A stretch of DNA of 32,153 nt from CAZCVI01 sp964502145 (GCA_964502145.1 CAZCVI010000083.1:1-32153), one strand, 5' to 3'; shown: positions 21,628 through 30,895, numbered from the stretch's first letter. The notes: generated by a model not told the origin, from the sequence alone. Made by a program: numbers and translations.

Positions 21628-23070
21628 AGTCCCGTTTTCTTTCATTTTTTTGATATGCCAGTCAATGCCTTTTCCACTGATTCCTATTTTTTGAGCTATT
21701 TCCCAAACAGTTATTGATGGGTTCTCCGCAATAAGTACAGCAATTTTTTCATCGGTTTCTTCCCTAGTGATTTTGCCAGTTTCTTCCCTAGTGCCTTCTC
21801 CGATTTCTTCCCTAGTGATATCTATTTCTTTCAAGTCTTCTTTTATTTGTGGCATCGTAACTATCCCGGTTTCTTCACTGGTGATCTCTCCGATTTCTTT
21901 CCTAGTGACTTCCTCGATTTCTACCCTAGCGATTTTATCGTTTTCTTCCAAACTTTCAATTTCTACCTTGCTTTTATAAAGAACAACTTGAAAAACCCCG
22001 TATTCTTCAAAAAATTCGGGTTCAGGAAGGTGCTGTGCAAGACATCTACTAATGATTTCGAGAGTTCCCCTTCCCCAGCTTTCAATATATCCAGCTTTAT
22101 AGAAAATATCGGCCAACATAGGGTTGCGCGGTTTTGAGAGGTGACTGGTTTTTAATTTTTCCAGAGGAATTTCCGGTGGAAGTTTACCTTCATTCAATAA
22201 AAGGATTCGGTTGTCATAAATACGAAGCTGGATTGCAGCAGAACCCGCATAGTCTCGATGAACCAATGCATTAAGGATCGCCTCCCTTAATGCTTCATAG
22301 GGTAACTCCAATATTTCTCTGCGATGAATTCCCTCGAATTTAATGCGGCTGATTAAATATTTACCTCGTAATATTTCAAGTGCATTGTCCAGTTGTTCAA
22401 AGAGATTCCCCTTTATAATATCGGATGTTAAGATATCAATATCCGACAAAAATTTTCCGATTTTCAGATAAGCAGCAGGAAAAAAGCGTTGAGGATTTTT
22501 TCCGAAAAGCAGAATAGCTGCTCTTTTTAGTTTATTGTCTTCGGTGAGATTCAATTTTTCAAGAATTACCTTACTATCATTTTCATTGGAGATTGAAGGG
22601 ATTCTATCCCTGGCATAATTCTTGAACTTTTCAATTGTATCCGTATTAAGGTCACCAATTCCAGCACGTTCATCAATGATCTCGTCCCAGCTCCTACCCT
22701 GCTTCTTTAAAAAGAAATCAACCAGTTCATTTCCTTTCAGTTCAAAGGTATTGCTTCCACTCCTTATATAATATTTACCATCATAAGAAATGGGAACCGA
22801 TTGGCGTTCAACCGTGATTCTTAGGATTTCATGTCCATCTTTATTCTCGATTTCTACAGAACCGATAATTCCCAATATGTTGCGAATTTTATTGGGGATA
22901 TCTTCCAGTAACTTACGGGTATGCTTGAAACCTGAAGGCGTGCCCATGTCATCAACACCGACTAATAATACTCCCCCGTCAGAGTTGGCAAAAGCACAAA
23001 CAGCCTTTAAGTATTCGTCACGCCAATTCGATTTAAACTCGATTTGCTGGGTTTCAATTTTCTCTTCCAT
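21526..23070 (-). CDS. AlbA_2 domain / RecG-like ATP-binding transcriptional regulator
   Basis: I choose ATG 23070 (514 residues) because GGAAG lies about 7 bases upstream; the ATG at 23088 has no such site. The N-terminal domain (QIEFKSNWRDEYLKAVCAFANSDGGVLLVGVDD) is the AlbA_2/Schlafen-like domain. The middle has the HATPase_c_4-like block ALREAILNALVHRDYAGSAAIQLRIYDNRILLLNEG. A linker of irregular TREEIGE/TREETGK units (about 400-450) leads to a winged helix (SITVWEIAQKIGISGKGIDWHIKKMKENG). Proteins of this layout are often annotated as ATP-dependent DNA helicase RecG-like but lack helicase motifs. They are probably DNA-binding regulators and common in mobile islands. Confidence 0.85.
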   Translation of the reverse strand: MEEKIETQQIEFKSNWRDEYLKAVCAFANSDGGVLLVGVDDMGTPSGFKHTRKLLEDIPNKIRNILGIIGSVEIENKDGHEILRITVERQSVPISYDGKYYIRSGSNTFELKGNELVDFFLKKQGRSWDEIIDERAGIGDLNTDTIEKFKNYARDRIPSISNENDSKVILEKLNLTEDNKLKRAAILLFGKNPQRFFPAAYLKIGKFLSDIDILTSDIIKGNLFEQLDNALEILRGKYLISRIKFEGIHRREILELPYEALREAILNALVHRDYAGSAAIQLRIYDNRILLLNEGKLPPEIPLEKLKTSHLSKPRNPMLADIFYKAGYIESWGRGTLEIISRCLAQHLPEPEFFEEYGVFQVVLYKSKVEIESLEENDKIARVEIEEVTRKEIGEITSEETGIVTMPQIKEDLKEIDITREEIGEGTREETGKITREETDEKIAVLIAENPSITVWEIAQKIGISGKGIDWHIKKMKENGTLKRIGPKKGGYWVMVGKKSEEKGNHPKISSKVK

Positions 23071-23160
23071 GATTGTTCTTCCATCCATAAAATTATACCA
23101 ATTCCACTCTGTAAATAATAGCCCACGAAGAGGTGTGTTGAATTTTCCCGCAAGCTGTTT

Positions 23161-23198
23161 TAAAAAAAAGCACGGCAGGTCGGAGACTGCCGTGCTTT
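23161..23198 (-). terminator. Intrinsic terminator of the DUF2911 gene
   Basis: AAAGCACGGCAG (23167-23178) and CTGCCGTGCTTT (23187-23198) form a perfect 12-bp stem with an 8-base loop. On the minus strand it is followed by a run of T. Confidence 0.9.
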
Positions 23199-23232
23199 CT
23201 TATAGATTATTTGTATATCCTAAAGGATATGC

Positions 23233-24099
23233 TTATTTTTTACCTTTTAACTCTTCCAACATCTTGCCAGCTTCGGTGGCGTAACTCTTGTAGTCTTCGG
23301 GAAGCTCGGCAACCAAAGCAACAGCCTTTTCCAGCAACTTGACCACGTTTTTCTTATCCAATGGGGTCTTGGCTAATTTCTGATTTACTTTGGCTTGCAA
23401 CAGCACGTTCCAATAAACTGCTTTGATCGCAACAGAAGCATCAACCCAAGCTTTGGCTTTATCCCACAACTCTTTTTTGAAGGCAAAATTGGCCGCGGTG
23501 TAAGGGGTCTGCCATAATCCGTCCATGGTTTTTTTAATGTTCCCCATAATGATGTCCTGGGTTTCTACGGCCATATTAAATCCTACCAGCACTTTTTCCC
23601 AGTGCAGATAAATCCGGGCAGAACTGTCACTCAACTCGTCTATACCAAAAGTCATCCATTCACAATGAGGCGCAGCCATGGGTTTTACTTTTACGCGTAA
23701 CGCATCATCTTCTTCTTTATAACCGGAATCACCCCAGAGGTCCGTTTTTTTGCTAAACACAACGACCCACTCTTCCTGTCCAGGTATAGTATACAACCCG
23801 TATTTTCCAGCCAGCAGTTTCTGTCCTTCAATGGTCACGGTGGTACTGAATTCAATGGTGGTGGCATTGTTGGCACCAGTGCGCCATATTTTGTCCCATG
23901 GTACCAGATCGCCCCAGATGGTCCGACCTTTTACGCCGGGTCTGTGATACACAATGGTGATATCGGTTAATCCAACAGTCTGAAAAATCGAGGCCTTCTG
24001 ACTGGCGGCGGGAAACTTGATCTCTTGGGCCCATAGATTTCCTGTGATCACGGTACTAACAAGCAACAGAACCGCTAAACTCAATGTTAACTTTCTCAT
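23233..24099 (-). CDS. DUF2911 domain secreted protein
   Basis: The 288-residue protein has a signal peptide (1-24, ending NLWAQ). The DUF2911 signature follows: FPAASQKASIFQTVGLTDITIVYHRPGVKGRTIWG, LVPWDKIWRTGANNATTIEF, and LLAGKYGLYTIPGQEEWVVVFSK. DUF2911 proteins are common in Bacteroidota and Acidobacteriota; their function is unknown. The C-terminal third is helical with a TPR-like feel (LWDKAKAWVDASVAIKAVYWNVLLQAKV). AAGGAG precedes the ATG. It is a single-gene unit with a strong terminator, divergent from the PIG-L operon. Confidence 0.9.
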   Translation of the reverse strand: MRKLTLSLAVLLLVSTVITGNLWAQEIKFPAASQKASIFQTVGLTDITIVYHRPGVKGRTIWGDLVPWDKIWRTGANNATTIEFSTTVTIEGQKLLAGKYGLYTIPGQEEWVVVFSKKTDLWGDSGYKEEDDALRVKVKPMAAPHCEWMTFGIDELSDSSARIYLHWEKVLVGFNMAVETQDIIMGNIKKTMDGLWQTPYTAANFAFKKELWDKAKAWVDASVAIKAVYWNVLLQAKVNQKLAKTPLDKKNVVKLLEKAVALVAELPEDYKSYATEAGKMLEELKGKK

Positions 24100-24138
24100 G
24101 TTTACTTCTCCTTAATTTTAATAGTTTTAATCATGTTC

Positions 24139-24164
24139 AAATGCAGGATAACAGACCTGCATTT
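24139..24164. other. Inverted repeat in the divergent intergenic region
   Basis: AAATGCAGG (24139-24147) and CCTGCATTT (24156-24164) are perfect 9-bp arms with an 8-base spacer, 40 bases upstream of the DUF2911 start. It could be an operator or a 5' leader hairpin. Confidence 0.6.
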
Positions 24165-24225
24165 TCGGCTTTAAAATATGTTATACTCCAATTCATTTTA
24201 AAAGGTTTTGCTTTCTAAGAAATAT

Positions 24226-24254
24226 TTAACTTTTCAGGTGGTATTTCGTATAAC
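24226..24254 (+). promoter_or_regulatory. Possible promoter of the PIG-L operon
   Basis: TTAACT (24226-24231), a 17-base spacer, TATAAC (24249-24254), followed by AAGGA and ATG 24311. The match is moderate. Confidence 0.35.
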
Positions 24255-24310
24255 TATACTTATAAAGATTCTCAAAGCAATCACGTATTTAAATAAAGAA
24301 GGATGGAACT

Positions 24311-26818
24311 ATGAATATGAAGTGGGTAAAAAATGTGTTGTATGTAATGGTGTTTTTGTTTGTCTGTGGGGTAGTATTCACGCCACAGGCGGTTTTGGCG
24401 CAGCAGCCGAAAATAATGAACAGCGGGGAAATCAAAATCGCGCTGGATAAACTGTTAACGCTGGGTAGTGTTTTGTATGTGGCCGCCCACCCGGACGATG
24501 AGAACACAGCGGCATTGGCTTATTTTTCCATGGGGCGGAAAATGCGCACGGGCTACCTCTCCCTTAATCGCGGCGCAGGCGGTCAGAATCTGATCGGCAC
24601 GGAAAAAGGACCGCTACTTAGTGCTTTACGGACCCAGGAACTACTGGCCGCCCGCACGATTGACCAAACAGAACAGTTCTTCACCCGCGCGGTAGATTTT
24701 GGCTACTCCAAAACCCCGGAAGAAACACTGGCAATCTGGGGCAAAGATACTATTCTGGAAGATATGGTCTTTGTGATTCGTAAATTCAAACCGGATATTA
24801 TTCTGAGCCGCTTTCCCACGGATAGTCGTGGTGGTCATGGTCATCATACAGCCTCGGCTGTACTGGCACTGGAAGCGTTCCACGCGGCAGGCGATGCCTC
24901 ACGCTTCCCCGATCAATTGCAATACGTCTCGGTCTGGCAAGCGAAACGAATTTTCTGGAACTCCTGGGTTCCCTACTGGGAAAAAGCGACGCCAGAACAA
25001 TTGGCGAAACTGTTAAACATTGATACGGGAACTTTTAATCACCTGCTGGGTCAATCCTACCAAGAGGTAGCGGCTCTGAGTCGTAGTATGCATAAAACCC
25101 AGGGTTTTGGCGCGGTGCCACGGCGCGGACAACAATTGGATTATTATGACCTACTGGCAGGCGAACCAGCGAAAACGGACCTCTTTGAAGGGATTGATGC
25201 GAGCTGGAACCGTGTTCCTGGTTCAGAAAAAGTACGGACTCTCTTGGAAAAAACCACGACAACTTATAACCCGAATGAACCGGAGAAAAGTTTACCGCTG
25301 CTGCTGGAAGCGCTAAAAGAGATGCGCACGCTACCAGAATCCTATTGGAAAACAGAGAAAATGGCGGAATTAATCGGAGTGATCCGTTCCTGCGCGGGTT
25401 TGTGGGTGGAAGCGATCGCGGAAAACGACGAGGTGACCACGGGCCAAGAAGTGAAGGTAACGGCGGCAGTGATCAATCGTTCGGATTTTCCATTTATTTT
25501 AAAGAAATTGATTGTCCCAGGTGAGAACCGGGTGATTGAAGTGAATACTCCATTAACGGATAATAAACCACAACCACAACCATTCACGATGAAAATCGTG
25601 GAAGAACTAGTGACACATCCTTTTTGGCTCCGGGAGAAACCAGAAAAAGGCATTTACCCGGCAGCGAATCACAAGTTCAAAGGCTTGGCTGTAGCGCCCT
25701 ATCCTTTTAATTTACAAGCGGTCTTGGAAGCGGGGGGCCAGGAAATCACCTTTGAGACGCCCATTGTGTTCCGGTTCCGCGACCCTGTAGAAGGCGAAAA
25801 GATTCGCTATTTGGCAATAACACCGCCAGTGACAGCCAATTTTATGGAAGAGGTGTTTTACTTTCCCACTATGGCAGCGCGACCGATTGAGATTATTCTA
25901 CGGAGCGGCCCTGCGGCTGTGGCGGGCACTTTAAAGCTTAACCTGCCGCCTTCTTGGAAAGTAGAACCAGGGGAAATTCCCTTTGATATTAAAGAACCGA
26001 CGACAGAACAAAAGATCACGGTGAAAGTCACACCACCACGGGAAAACGCGGATTGCTACTTGACTGTGGATTTAAAAGTAGGGGATAAGACCTATCAATT
26101 CAGTCGCTTGACAATTAATTATTCCCACTTGCCCTTGATCACGCTGCACCCGAAGGCGGAAATGCATCTGGTCCGAGTGGACTTAAAAAGGCAGGGGAAA
26201 CGATTGGGTTATATCATGGGGTCCGGGGATGATATTCCTAAATACTTGGAACAGGTGGGCTATCGGGTGGATTTATTATCCGATGAAGATTTGTTTCGCT
26301 TCGATTTATCTGTCTATGATAGCATTATAACGGGTGTGCGAGCTTACAATACGCGAGATGCTTTGAAAAATGTGCAGCAACGCTTGTTGGAATATGTCAA
26401 GACCGGAGGTCGTTTGGTGGTGCAGTACAATACCAGTCGCGGCTTAAAAATTGAAGCGTTAGGACCGTATCCCATCAAATTTTCGGATAACCGCGTGACT
26501 GAAGAAGATGCGGTTATGACGGTAGTGGACCCGAACCACCCGCTATTAAAAACTCCCAATGTGATCTTACCCACAGATTTTGACGGCTGGGTGCAGGAAC
26601 GGGGGCTCTATTTTGCCGAGGAATGGGATGCCCAATACTCGACACCGTTGGCGTGCAACGATAAAGGGGAACCGGCCCAAAAAGGTGGTTTGCTGTTTGC
26701 CAGATATGGCAAGGGCGTGTTCATTTATACGGGTTTCTCTTTTTTCAGACACTTACCTGCGGGTGTGAGCGGTGCATTAAAATTGTTTATTAATTTGCTT
26801 TCGCCCGGAATAAAATAA
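24311..26818 (+). CDS. Secreted PIG-L family deacetylase
   Basis: The 835-residue protein begins with a signal peptide (1-30, ending VLAQQ). The PIG-L/LmbE catalytic domain follows with AAHPDDEN (His60, Asp62/63) and the second zinc motif GGHGHHTAS (176-181). LSLNRGAGGQNLIG between them is typical of the large secreted members. The remaining 550 residues include beta-sandwich domains (CARF-like NEW3: AVINRSDFPFILKKL) and a C-terminal glutamine-amidotransferase-like domain (YDSIITGVRAYNTRDALKNVQQRLLEYVKTGGRLVVQYN). Such enzymes deacetylate N-acetylated sugars; here probably extracellular glycans. AAGGA lies 7 bases before the first ATG. The genes downstream follow closely, so import of the product by the symporter is a reasonable guess. 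Confidence 0.9.
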   Translation: MNMKWVKNVLYVMVFLFVCGVVFTPQAVLAQQPKIMNSGEIKIALDKLLTLGSVLYVAAHPDDENTAALAYFSMGRKMRTGYLSLNRGAGGQNLIGTEKGPLLSALRTQELLAARTIDQTEQFFTRAVDFGYSKTPEETLAIWGKDTILEDMVFVIRKFKPDIILSRFPTDSRGGHGHHTASAVLALEAFHAAGDASRFPDQLQYVSVWQAKRIFWNSWVPYWEKATPEQLAKLLNIDTGTFNHLLGQSYQEVAALSRSMHKTQGFGAVPRRGQQLDYYDLLAGEPAKTDLFEGIDASWNRVPGSEKVRTLLEKTTTTYNPNEPEKSLPLLLEALKEMRTLPESYWKTEKMAELIGVIRSCAGLWVEAIAENDEVTTGQEVKVTAAVINRSDFPFILKKLIVPGENRVIEVNTPLTDNKPQPQPFTMKIVEELVTHPFWLREKPEKGIYPAANHKFKGLAVAPYPFNLQAVLEAGGQEITFETPIVFRFRDPVEGEKIRYLAITPPVTANFMEEVFYFPTMAARPIEIILRSGPAAVAGTLKLNLPPSWKVEPGEIPFDIKEPTTEQKITVKVTPPRENADCYLTVDLKVGDKTYQFSRLTINYSHLPLITLHPKAEMHLVRVDLKRQGKRLGYIMGSGDDIPKYLEQVGYRVDLLSDEDLFRFDLSVYDSIITGVRAYNTRDALKNVQQRLLEYVKTGGRLVVQYNTSRGLKIEALGPYPIKFSDNRVTEEDAVMTVVDPNHPLLKTPNVILPTDFDGWVQERGLYFAEEWDAQYSTPLACNDKGEPAQKGGLLFARYGKGVFIYTGFSFFRHLPAGVSGALKLFINLLSPGIK

Positions 26819-26828
26819 GGTTAAACGA

Positions 26829-26996
26829 ATGGACAAAAAACAGACAGAAGCAAACGCGTTAACACCGGAGGAATCAGCCCCGGTCAATGAACCACCACCA
26901 ATTCTGAAAAGCTGGCATAACATTTATCTGGTGGTGCTGGGCAATCTGCTGTTGTGGATTGCCTTATTTACCCTCTTTACCTGGATGTTCAAATGA
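26829..26996 (+). CDS. Small single-pass membrane protein, symporter accessory candidate
   Basis: The 55-residue peptide has a charged, proline-containing N-terminal half and one membrane helix (NIYLVVLGNLLLWIALFTLF) ending TWMFK. It begins 10 bases after the PIG-L stop, and its TGA overlaps the symporter ATG as ATGA. Tight coupling to the symporter recalls the small partners DUF485, DUF997 and DUF4212 found before other SSS transporters, but it is not clearly any of them. Codon use is like its neighbours. I infer it helps fold or regulate the symporter. Confidence 0.75.
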   Translation: MDKKQTEANALTPEESAPVNEPPPILKSWHNIYLVVLGNLLLWIALFTLFTWMFK

Positions 26997-28696
26997 ATCA
27001 AATTGACTGGATCATATTAATTTCCTCACTGGTTTTTATTATTGTGTATGGTGTGTATAAAGGTCGGGGCAATAAAGACCTTCATGGTTATCTGATGGCG
27101 GATAATAATATCCGTTGGTACGTGGTCGCGTTGTCAGTCATGGCCACCCAGGCCAGTGCCATTACCTTTCTTTCCACTCCCGGACAGGCCTATACCGATG
27201 GCATGCGTTTCGTGCAATTCTATTTAGGATTGCCACTGGCCATGATTGTGCTCTCCGTGACCGTGATTCCCATTTACCACAGGTTAAAAGTATATACGGC
27301 TTACGAGTACTTGGAGAACCGTTTTGATTTGAAAACCCGTGGTTTGGCTGCCGTATTGTTCTTGATGCAACGCAGTTTGGCCGCAGGTTTAACTATTTAT
27401 GCACCCGCTATTATCCTGTCCACGTTACTGGGTTGGAATATTTATTGGACCAATACCATTTTGGGGGTCATGGTGATTATATACACCGCTTCCGGTGGTA
27501 GTAAAGCTGTGAGTTTTACCCAGATGCACCAGATGATCATTATCCTTTTTGCCATGGTGGGTGCTTTTTTTATGATTCTGTATTTGCTGCCCAAAGGAGT
27601 TTCTTTTACCGATGCCTTGTTTGTTGCGGGAAAAATGGGCAAGTTGAATGCGATTGATTTCACCTTTGATCTGACCAATCGCTACAATATCTGGTCTGGT
27701 GTCATCGGTGGGTTCTTTCTGTCGCTCTCATATTTTGGCACCGATCAATCGCAGGTGCAACGTTACCTGACCGGGAAATCAATCACTCACAGCCGCTTGG
27801 GGTTATTAACCAATGGTATGGTGAAAGTACCCATGCAGTTTTTTATTCTGTTGTTGGGAGCGCTGGTATTTGTTTTTTATCAATTCTCAGCGCCGCCGTT
27901 GTTTTTTAATTCCGTGGTGGGTCAGGAGATACGGGACAGTCACTTGGGGGTCAAGTACAAGGCGGTTGAAAAAGAATATGAGACTGCATCCCATGCGAAA
28001 AGTGATCTGATACGAAAAATGGTCCAGACACGCCATCAGGGTGATGATACTTCCTTGGCCGTAGTGGAACAGCAAGTGGATGCGGCGGAAAAACGGGTGA
28101 CTGCTTTGAAAGGGGAGGGCGTAGCTCTGATCAAGCAGCATACAGCGGGTAAAGAAACGGGTGATACCAATTATATCTTCCTTTTTTTCATATTAAAATA
28201 CATGCCTGTTGGTTTGCTGGGGTTGGTGATTGCGGCTATCATTGCCGCGTCCATGTCTTCTACTTCCTCGGAATTAAATTCGTTGGCTTCGGCATCGGTG
28301 ATTGATATTTATAAAAGGATGATGAAAAAAGATGGTAGTGATCATCATTATCTGGTAGTGTCGAAATTATTAACTGTGGCCTGGGGAGGTTTTGCCATTC
28401 TTTTCGCCCAGTTTGCCAATCGTTTGGGCACATTGGTGGAAGCCGTGAATATTTTAGGTTCGCTTGTTTATGGGACGATTTTGGGAATATTCTTGGTGGC
28501 CTTTTACGTCAAGTCCGTGCGTGGCGCTGCCGCGTTTTATGCTGCTATTTTAGCCGAGATCGGGGTGTTGTTAGTTTCTGTGCTGACCGATATTACCTAT
28601 CTTTGGTATAATGTGGTGGGGTGTTTTTTGGTGATTGGGTTATCCATTGTTATTAATTGGATGCTGCAATTTAAAAAGAAGCCACTGGTGGCGTGA
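26993..28696 (+). CDS. Sodium:solute symporter (SSS family)
   Basis: I start at ATG 26993 (567 residues; MNQIDWIILISSLVF), because it overlaps the upstream stop and the family N-terminal helix begins there. About 13 membrane helices are visible, with SSS features such as VMATQASAITFLSTPGQAYTDGMRFVQFYLG, SYFGTDQSQVQRYLTGKS and IAASMSSTSSELNSLASASVIDIYKR. Between helices at about 335-395 there is a charged, probably coiled-coil insert (KYKAVEKEYETASHAKSDL...) seen in SSS members of several Gram-negative groups. It imports a solute, perhaps sugar or sialic-acid-like, with Na+. The Na+ gradient could come from the decarboxylase pump encoded upstream. Confidence 0.92.
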   Translation: MNQIDWIILISSLVFIIVYGVYKGRGNKDLHGYLMADNNIRWYVVALSVMATQASAITFLSTPGQAYTDGMRFVQFYLGLPLAMIVLSVTVIPIYHRLKVYTAYEYLENRFDLKTRGLAAVLFLMQRSLAAGLTIYAPAIILSTLLGWNIYWTNTILGVMVIIYTASGGSKAVSFTQMHQMIIILFAMVGAFFMILYLLPKGVSFTDALFVAGKMGKLNAIDFTFDLTNRYNIWSGVIGGFFLSLSYFGTDQSQVQRYLTGKSITHSRLGLLTNGMVKVPMQFFILLLGALVFVFYQFSAPPLFFNSVVGQEIRDSHLGVKYKAVEKEYETASHAKSDLIRKMVQTRHQGDDTSLAVVEQQVDAAEKRVTALKGEGVALIKQHTAGKETGDTNYIFLFFILKYMPVGLLGLVIAAIIAASMSSTSSELNSLASASVIDIYKRMMKKDGSDHHYLVVSKLLTVAWGGFAILFAQFANRLGTLVEAVNILGSLVYGTILGIFLVAFYVKSVRGAAAFYAAILAEIGVLLVSVLTDITYLWYNVVGCFLVIGLSIVINWMLQFKKKPLVA

Positions 28697-28698
28697 TA

Positions 28699-28743
28699 CT
28701 GGACCAACTGGACAATCTGGACTAACTGGACTTCCTGGACCAA
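28699..28743. repeat. 9-bp tandem microrepeat, CTGGACNNN x5
   Basis: CTGGACCAA, CTGGACAAT, CTGGACTAA, CTGGACTTC and CTGGACCAA follow directly after the symporter stop. It is the same unit as at 10371-10406, 18 kb away. Confidence 0.9.
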
Positions 28744-28767
28744 TAATAAAAGCTTTGGGAAGTCCAG

Positions 28768-28791
28768 AAACCCTTTCTCGAAAGGGTTTTT
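28768..28791 (+). terminator. Intrinsic terminator of the PIG-L/symporter operon
   Basis: AAACCCTTT (28768-28776), loop CTCG, AAAGGGTTT (28781-28789) continuing into T residues. It lies between convergent operons. Confidence 0.85.
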
Positions 28792-28806
28792 GGCCGCCGG
28801 AGGCAA

Positions 28807-29205
28807 TTAATCTATTTTTGTGCCGATAACCAGTTTCTTGACGCCGCTTTTTTTAACTGCATCCATTACTTTAACCACCACACCGTGGGAAACTTCGCGG
28901 TCGGCTTTTAATATCAGGGTAGCGTCTTTCATTTTGGGGAGCAGTTCTTTTAGTTTCTCTTCCAGTTTATCGGTGGTAATTTCCCTGTCGTTCAGGTACA
29001 CTTTGCCGTCTTTATTGATGAACAGAGCATAATCTTTTTGTTCCAGTACTACTGAACTTTGGGCTTGGGGCAATTCTAATTTGATGCCTGGTTGTTCCAG
29101 AAAGGTGGAGGAGACCATTAAGAAGATCAACAGCAAGAACATCACGTCAATCAATGACGTGATGTTGATCATCACTTTCCGTTTGGGTTTAGCTCTGAAC
29201 TGCAT
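28807..29205 (-). CDS. exbD: ExbD/TolR family biopolymer transport protein
   Basis: The 132-residue protein has a short cytoplasmic N-terminus and one membrane helix, with the conserved Asp in INITSLIDVMFLLLIFLMV. The periplasmic domain ends VMDAVKKSGVKKLVIGT. With ExbB it forms the proton-driven motor for TonB. Its ATG lies 17 bases inside the end of the ExbB gene, and it is the last gene of tonB-exbB-exbD. Confidence 0.93.
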   Translation of the reverse strand: MQFRAKPKRKVMINITSLIDVMFLLLIFLMVSSTFLEQPGIKLELPQAQSSVVLEQKDYALFINKDGKVYLNDREITTDKLEEKLKELLPKMKDATLILKADREVSHGVVVKVMDAVKKSGVKKLVIGTKID

Positions 29206-29875
29206 GTTTTTCTACCTCTCCCAGGAGGAGTTCTTTTTGGAGTTCTTTGTTTTTATCATCTACCTGGAATGAAACAACTTTATTTAAGAGTAGGGTGGAG
29301 TATTTTTCGATTTCCAAGATGAGGTCTTCTGCTTTGCTGGTGAAGTAATTATAGCCAACTACCGCGGGAATACCAATGAAGAGACCGGCGATGGTGGTAA
29401 TGAGTGCCTCGGAAATGCCACCAGCCATAGCTGACGCATGCCCCATGCCCAGGGTGGAAATGACATTAAACACGCGCAAAATTCCTGTCACTGTACCTAA
29501 TAACCCCATCAAAGGCGCGATATTGGCAACTGTTTCCAAGATGACCAGACCCCGTTCCAGACGGTGAACTTCTTGTCGTCCCGAATCATTCAGGGTTTCT
29601 TTGATCTCTTCACGGCTAAGGAAGCGATTTTCCAGGCCGATACGAATAATATTGGCAAATGGGCCCTTGTGCTTTTCGCAAATCGACATGGCTAAACCAA
29701 TATCACCGGAACCCTTGATATTATCCAATACGCTGACGATTTCTGGGATAATTACTTTTTTGTGGCGTAACGAAAGGGCTTTTTCGATCACAATCGCTAA
29801 CCCAACTATCGAGCTGAGCAACAACGGGTACATCACAAAACCACCTTTTTGAAAAAATTCCATCACATGTTCCAT
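29189..29875 (-). CDS. exbB: ExbB/TolQ/MotA family proton channel protein
   Basis: The 228-residue protein has three membrane helices and the family core VANIAPLMGLLGTVTGILRVF and GISEALITTIAGLFIGIPAVVGYNYF. It assembles as the channel ring around ExbD. AGAGGA lies six bases before the ATG, and the gene is 69 bases after the TonB gene. Confidence 0.93.
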   Translation of the reverse strand: MEHVMEFFQKGGFVMYPLLLSSIVGLAIVIEKALSLRHKKVIIPEIVSVLDNIKGSGDIGLAMSICEKHKGPFANIIRIGLENRFLSREEIKETLNDSGRQEVHRLERGLVILETVANIAPLMGLLGTVTGILRVFNVISTLGMGHASAMAGGISEALITTIAGLFIGIPAVVGYNYFTSKAEDLILEIEKYSTLLLNKVVSFQVDDKNKELQKELLLGEVEKHAVQS

Positions 29876-29944
29876 TATATTCCTCTCTTCGTTCTTATGC
29901 TATTAAATATCATTATTCTTTTCATCACTATTTATCTGATTCAT

Positions 29945-30895
29945 TTACCTGTGGATCATATACATGAATTTGCCCGTGATTTCCAAGAACGGTTCGGGAA
30001 AATCTTTGGGCAGTTGGGGGAAGGGTGCGGAGATTTCCACAGCTTTGTAACTGGTGTCTTTTAGTGATTCGTGGCCCACGTATTTCAGTACGACCAGGTC
30101 TCGCATCTGGCCGTTGGGATAAATTTTGAAGCGGACCAATGTTTCGCCATCAATCAATCCCAGTTGGGAAAAAGCGACCGGGGGGAAGATATTCTTTTGA
30201 ATCTGGTTTTTTAGCATCAATAAATAGGGGGCGAAATCCCAGTTATAGGTATTAAAGGAGAGTCCGCCCATATCTTCAGCGCGGCTTTCCTGTTGGTTGT
30301 GGGTGATGCCTGGTAATTGTTCGGTAGCGCCAGGGCTCATGGCATTGGGTCTTTTTAAGACAAATTCCCTGTAGAACGCTGTGCCACTATTTTCAATCAG
30401 GAGGTCTTCCGGGGTTAAGTCTGGTTTTTCTTTGCCCGAACCTTTGTCTTTTTCTTTCGTCTCTGGTTTCTCTTTATTTTCAGTCTCTTTTTTTTGTTTT
30501 TGTTCTGGTTGTGGCTGGACTTGCGGTTGCGGTTGGCCCAGGGGGAGGTGGGGAACAGGCAAATCATGGGAATTAAAATCACCCCGGGCGAACGCATCGC
30601 CTATTTTTTTATCGGGGTCTGTTTCTGGGTTGCGGGCCAGCGCGTTTTTATCTGAAAGATAATCCGCTTGTTTTTGTTTTTCCACTACTTTCGCATCATC
30701 CGGGGTGGCGATCACCTCGCGGGGTTGGTTTGACTGTTGCAGATCGAACACGATGGGCGTTTCTTGGGTAGGTGCTTCCGGTTTCTTATCTTCACCGAGG
30801 AAGTTCAATTTGACCCCGCCTTCCCACAAAAGCAGCAGGAGAAAATGCAGCAAGATGGATAGTATAATAATTTTAAAAGTACGGCGTTCTTCCAC
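29945..30895 (-). CDS. tonB: TonB family energy transducer
   Basis: The 316-residue protein, from a GTG start, has an N-terminal membrane helix (IIILSILLHFLLLLLW) with the His-containing pattern of TonB. A long periplasmic Pro/Gln/Lys/Glu-rich stretch follows (about 90-165, QPQPQVQPQPEQKQKK). The C-terminal TonB domain (FPPVAFSQLGLIDGETLVRFKIYPNGQMRDLVVLK) follows late. It would deliver the ExbBD motor's energy to outer-membrane receptors, which shows the cell has an outer membrane. AAGG is about 10 bases before GTG. An 18-codon frame ends two bases before the start (30898-30954), and it has no ribosome site. Confidence 0.85.
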   Translation of the reverse strand: MEERRTFKIIILSILLHFLLLLLWEGGVKLNFLGEDKKPEAPTQETPIVFDLQQSNQPREVIATPDDAKVVEKQKQADYLSDKNALARNPETDPDKKIGDAFARGDFNSHDLPVPHLPLGQPQPQVQPQPEQKQKKETENKEKPETKEKDKGSGKEKPDLTPEDLLIENSGTAFYREFVLKRPNAMSPGATEQLPGITHNQQESRAEDMGGLSFNTYNWDFAPYLLMLKNQIQKNIFPPVAFSQLGLIDGETLVRFKIYPNGQMRDLVVLKYVGHESLKDTSYKAVEISAPFPQLPKDFPEPFLEITGKFMYMIHR

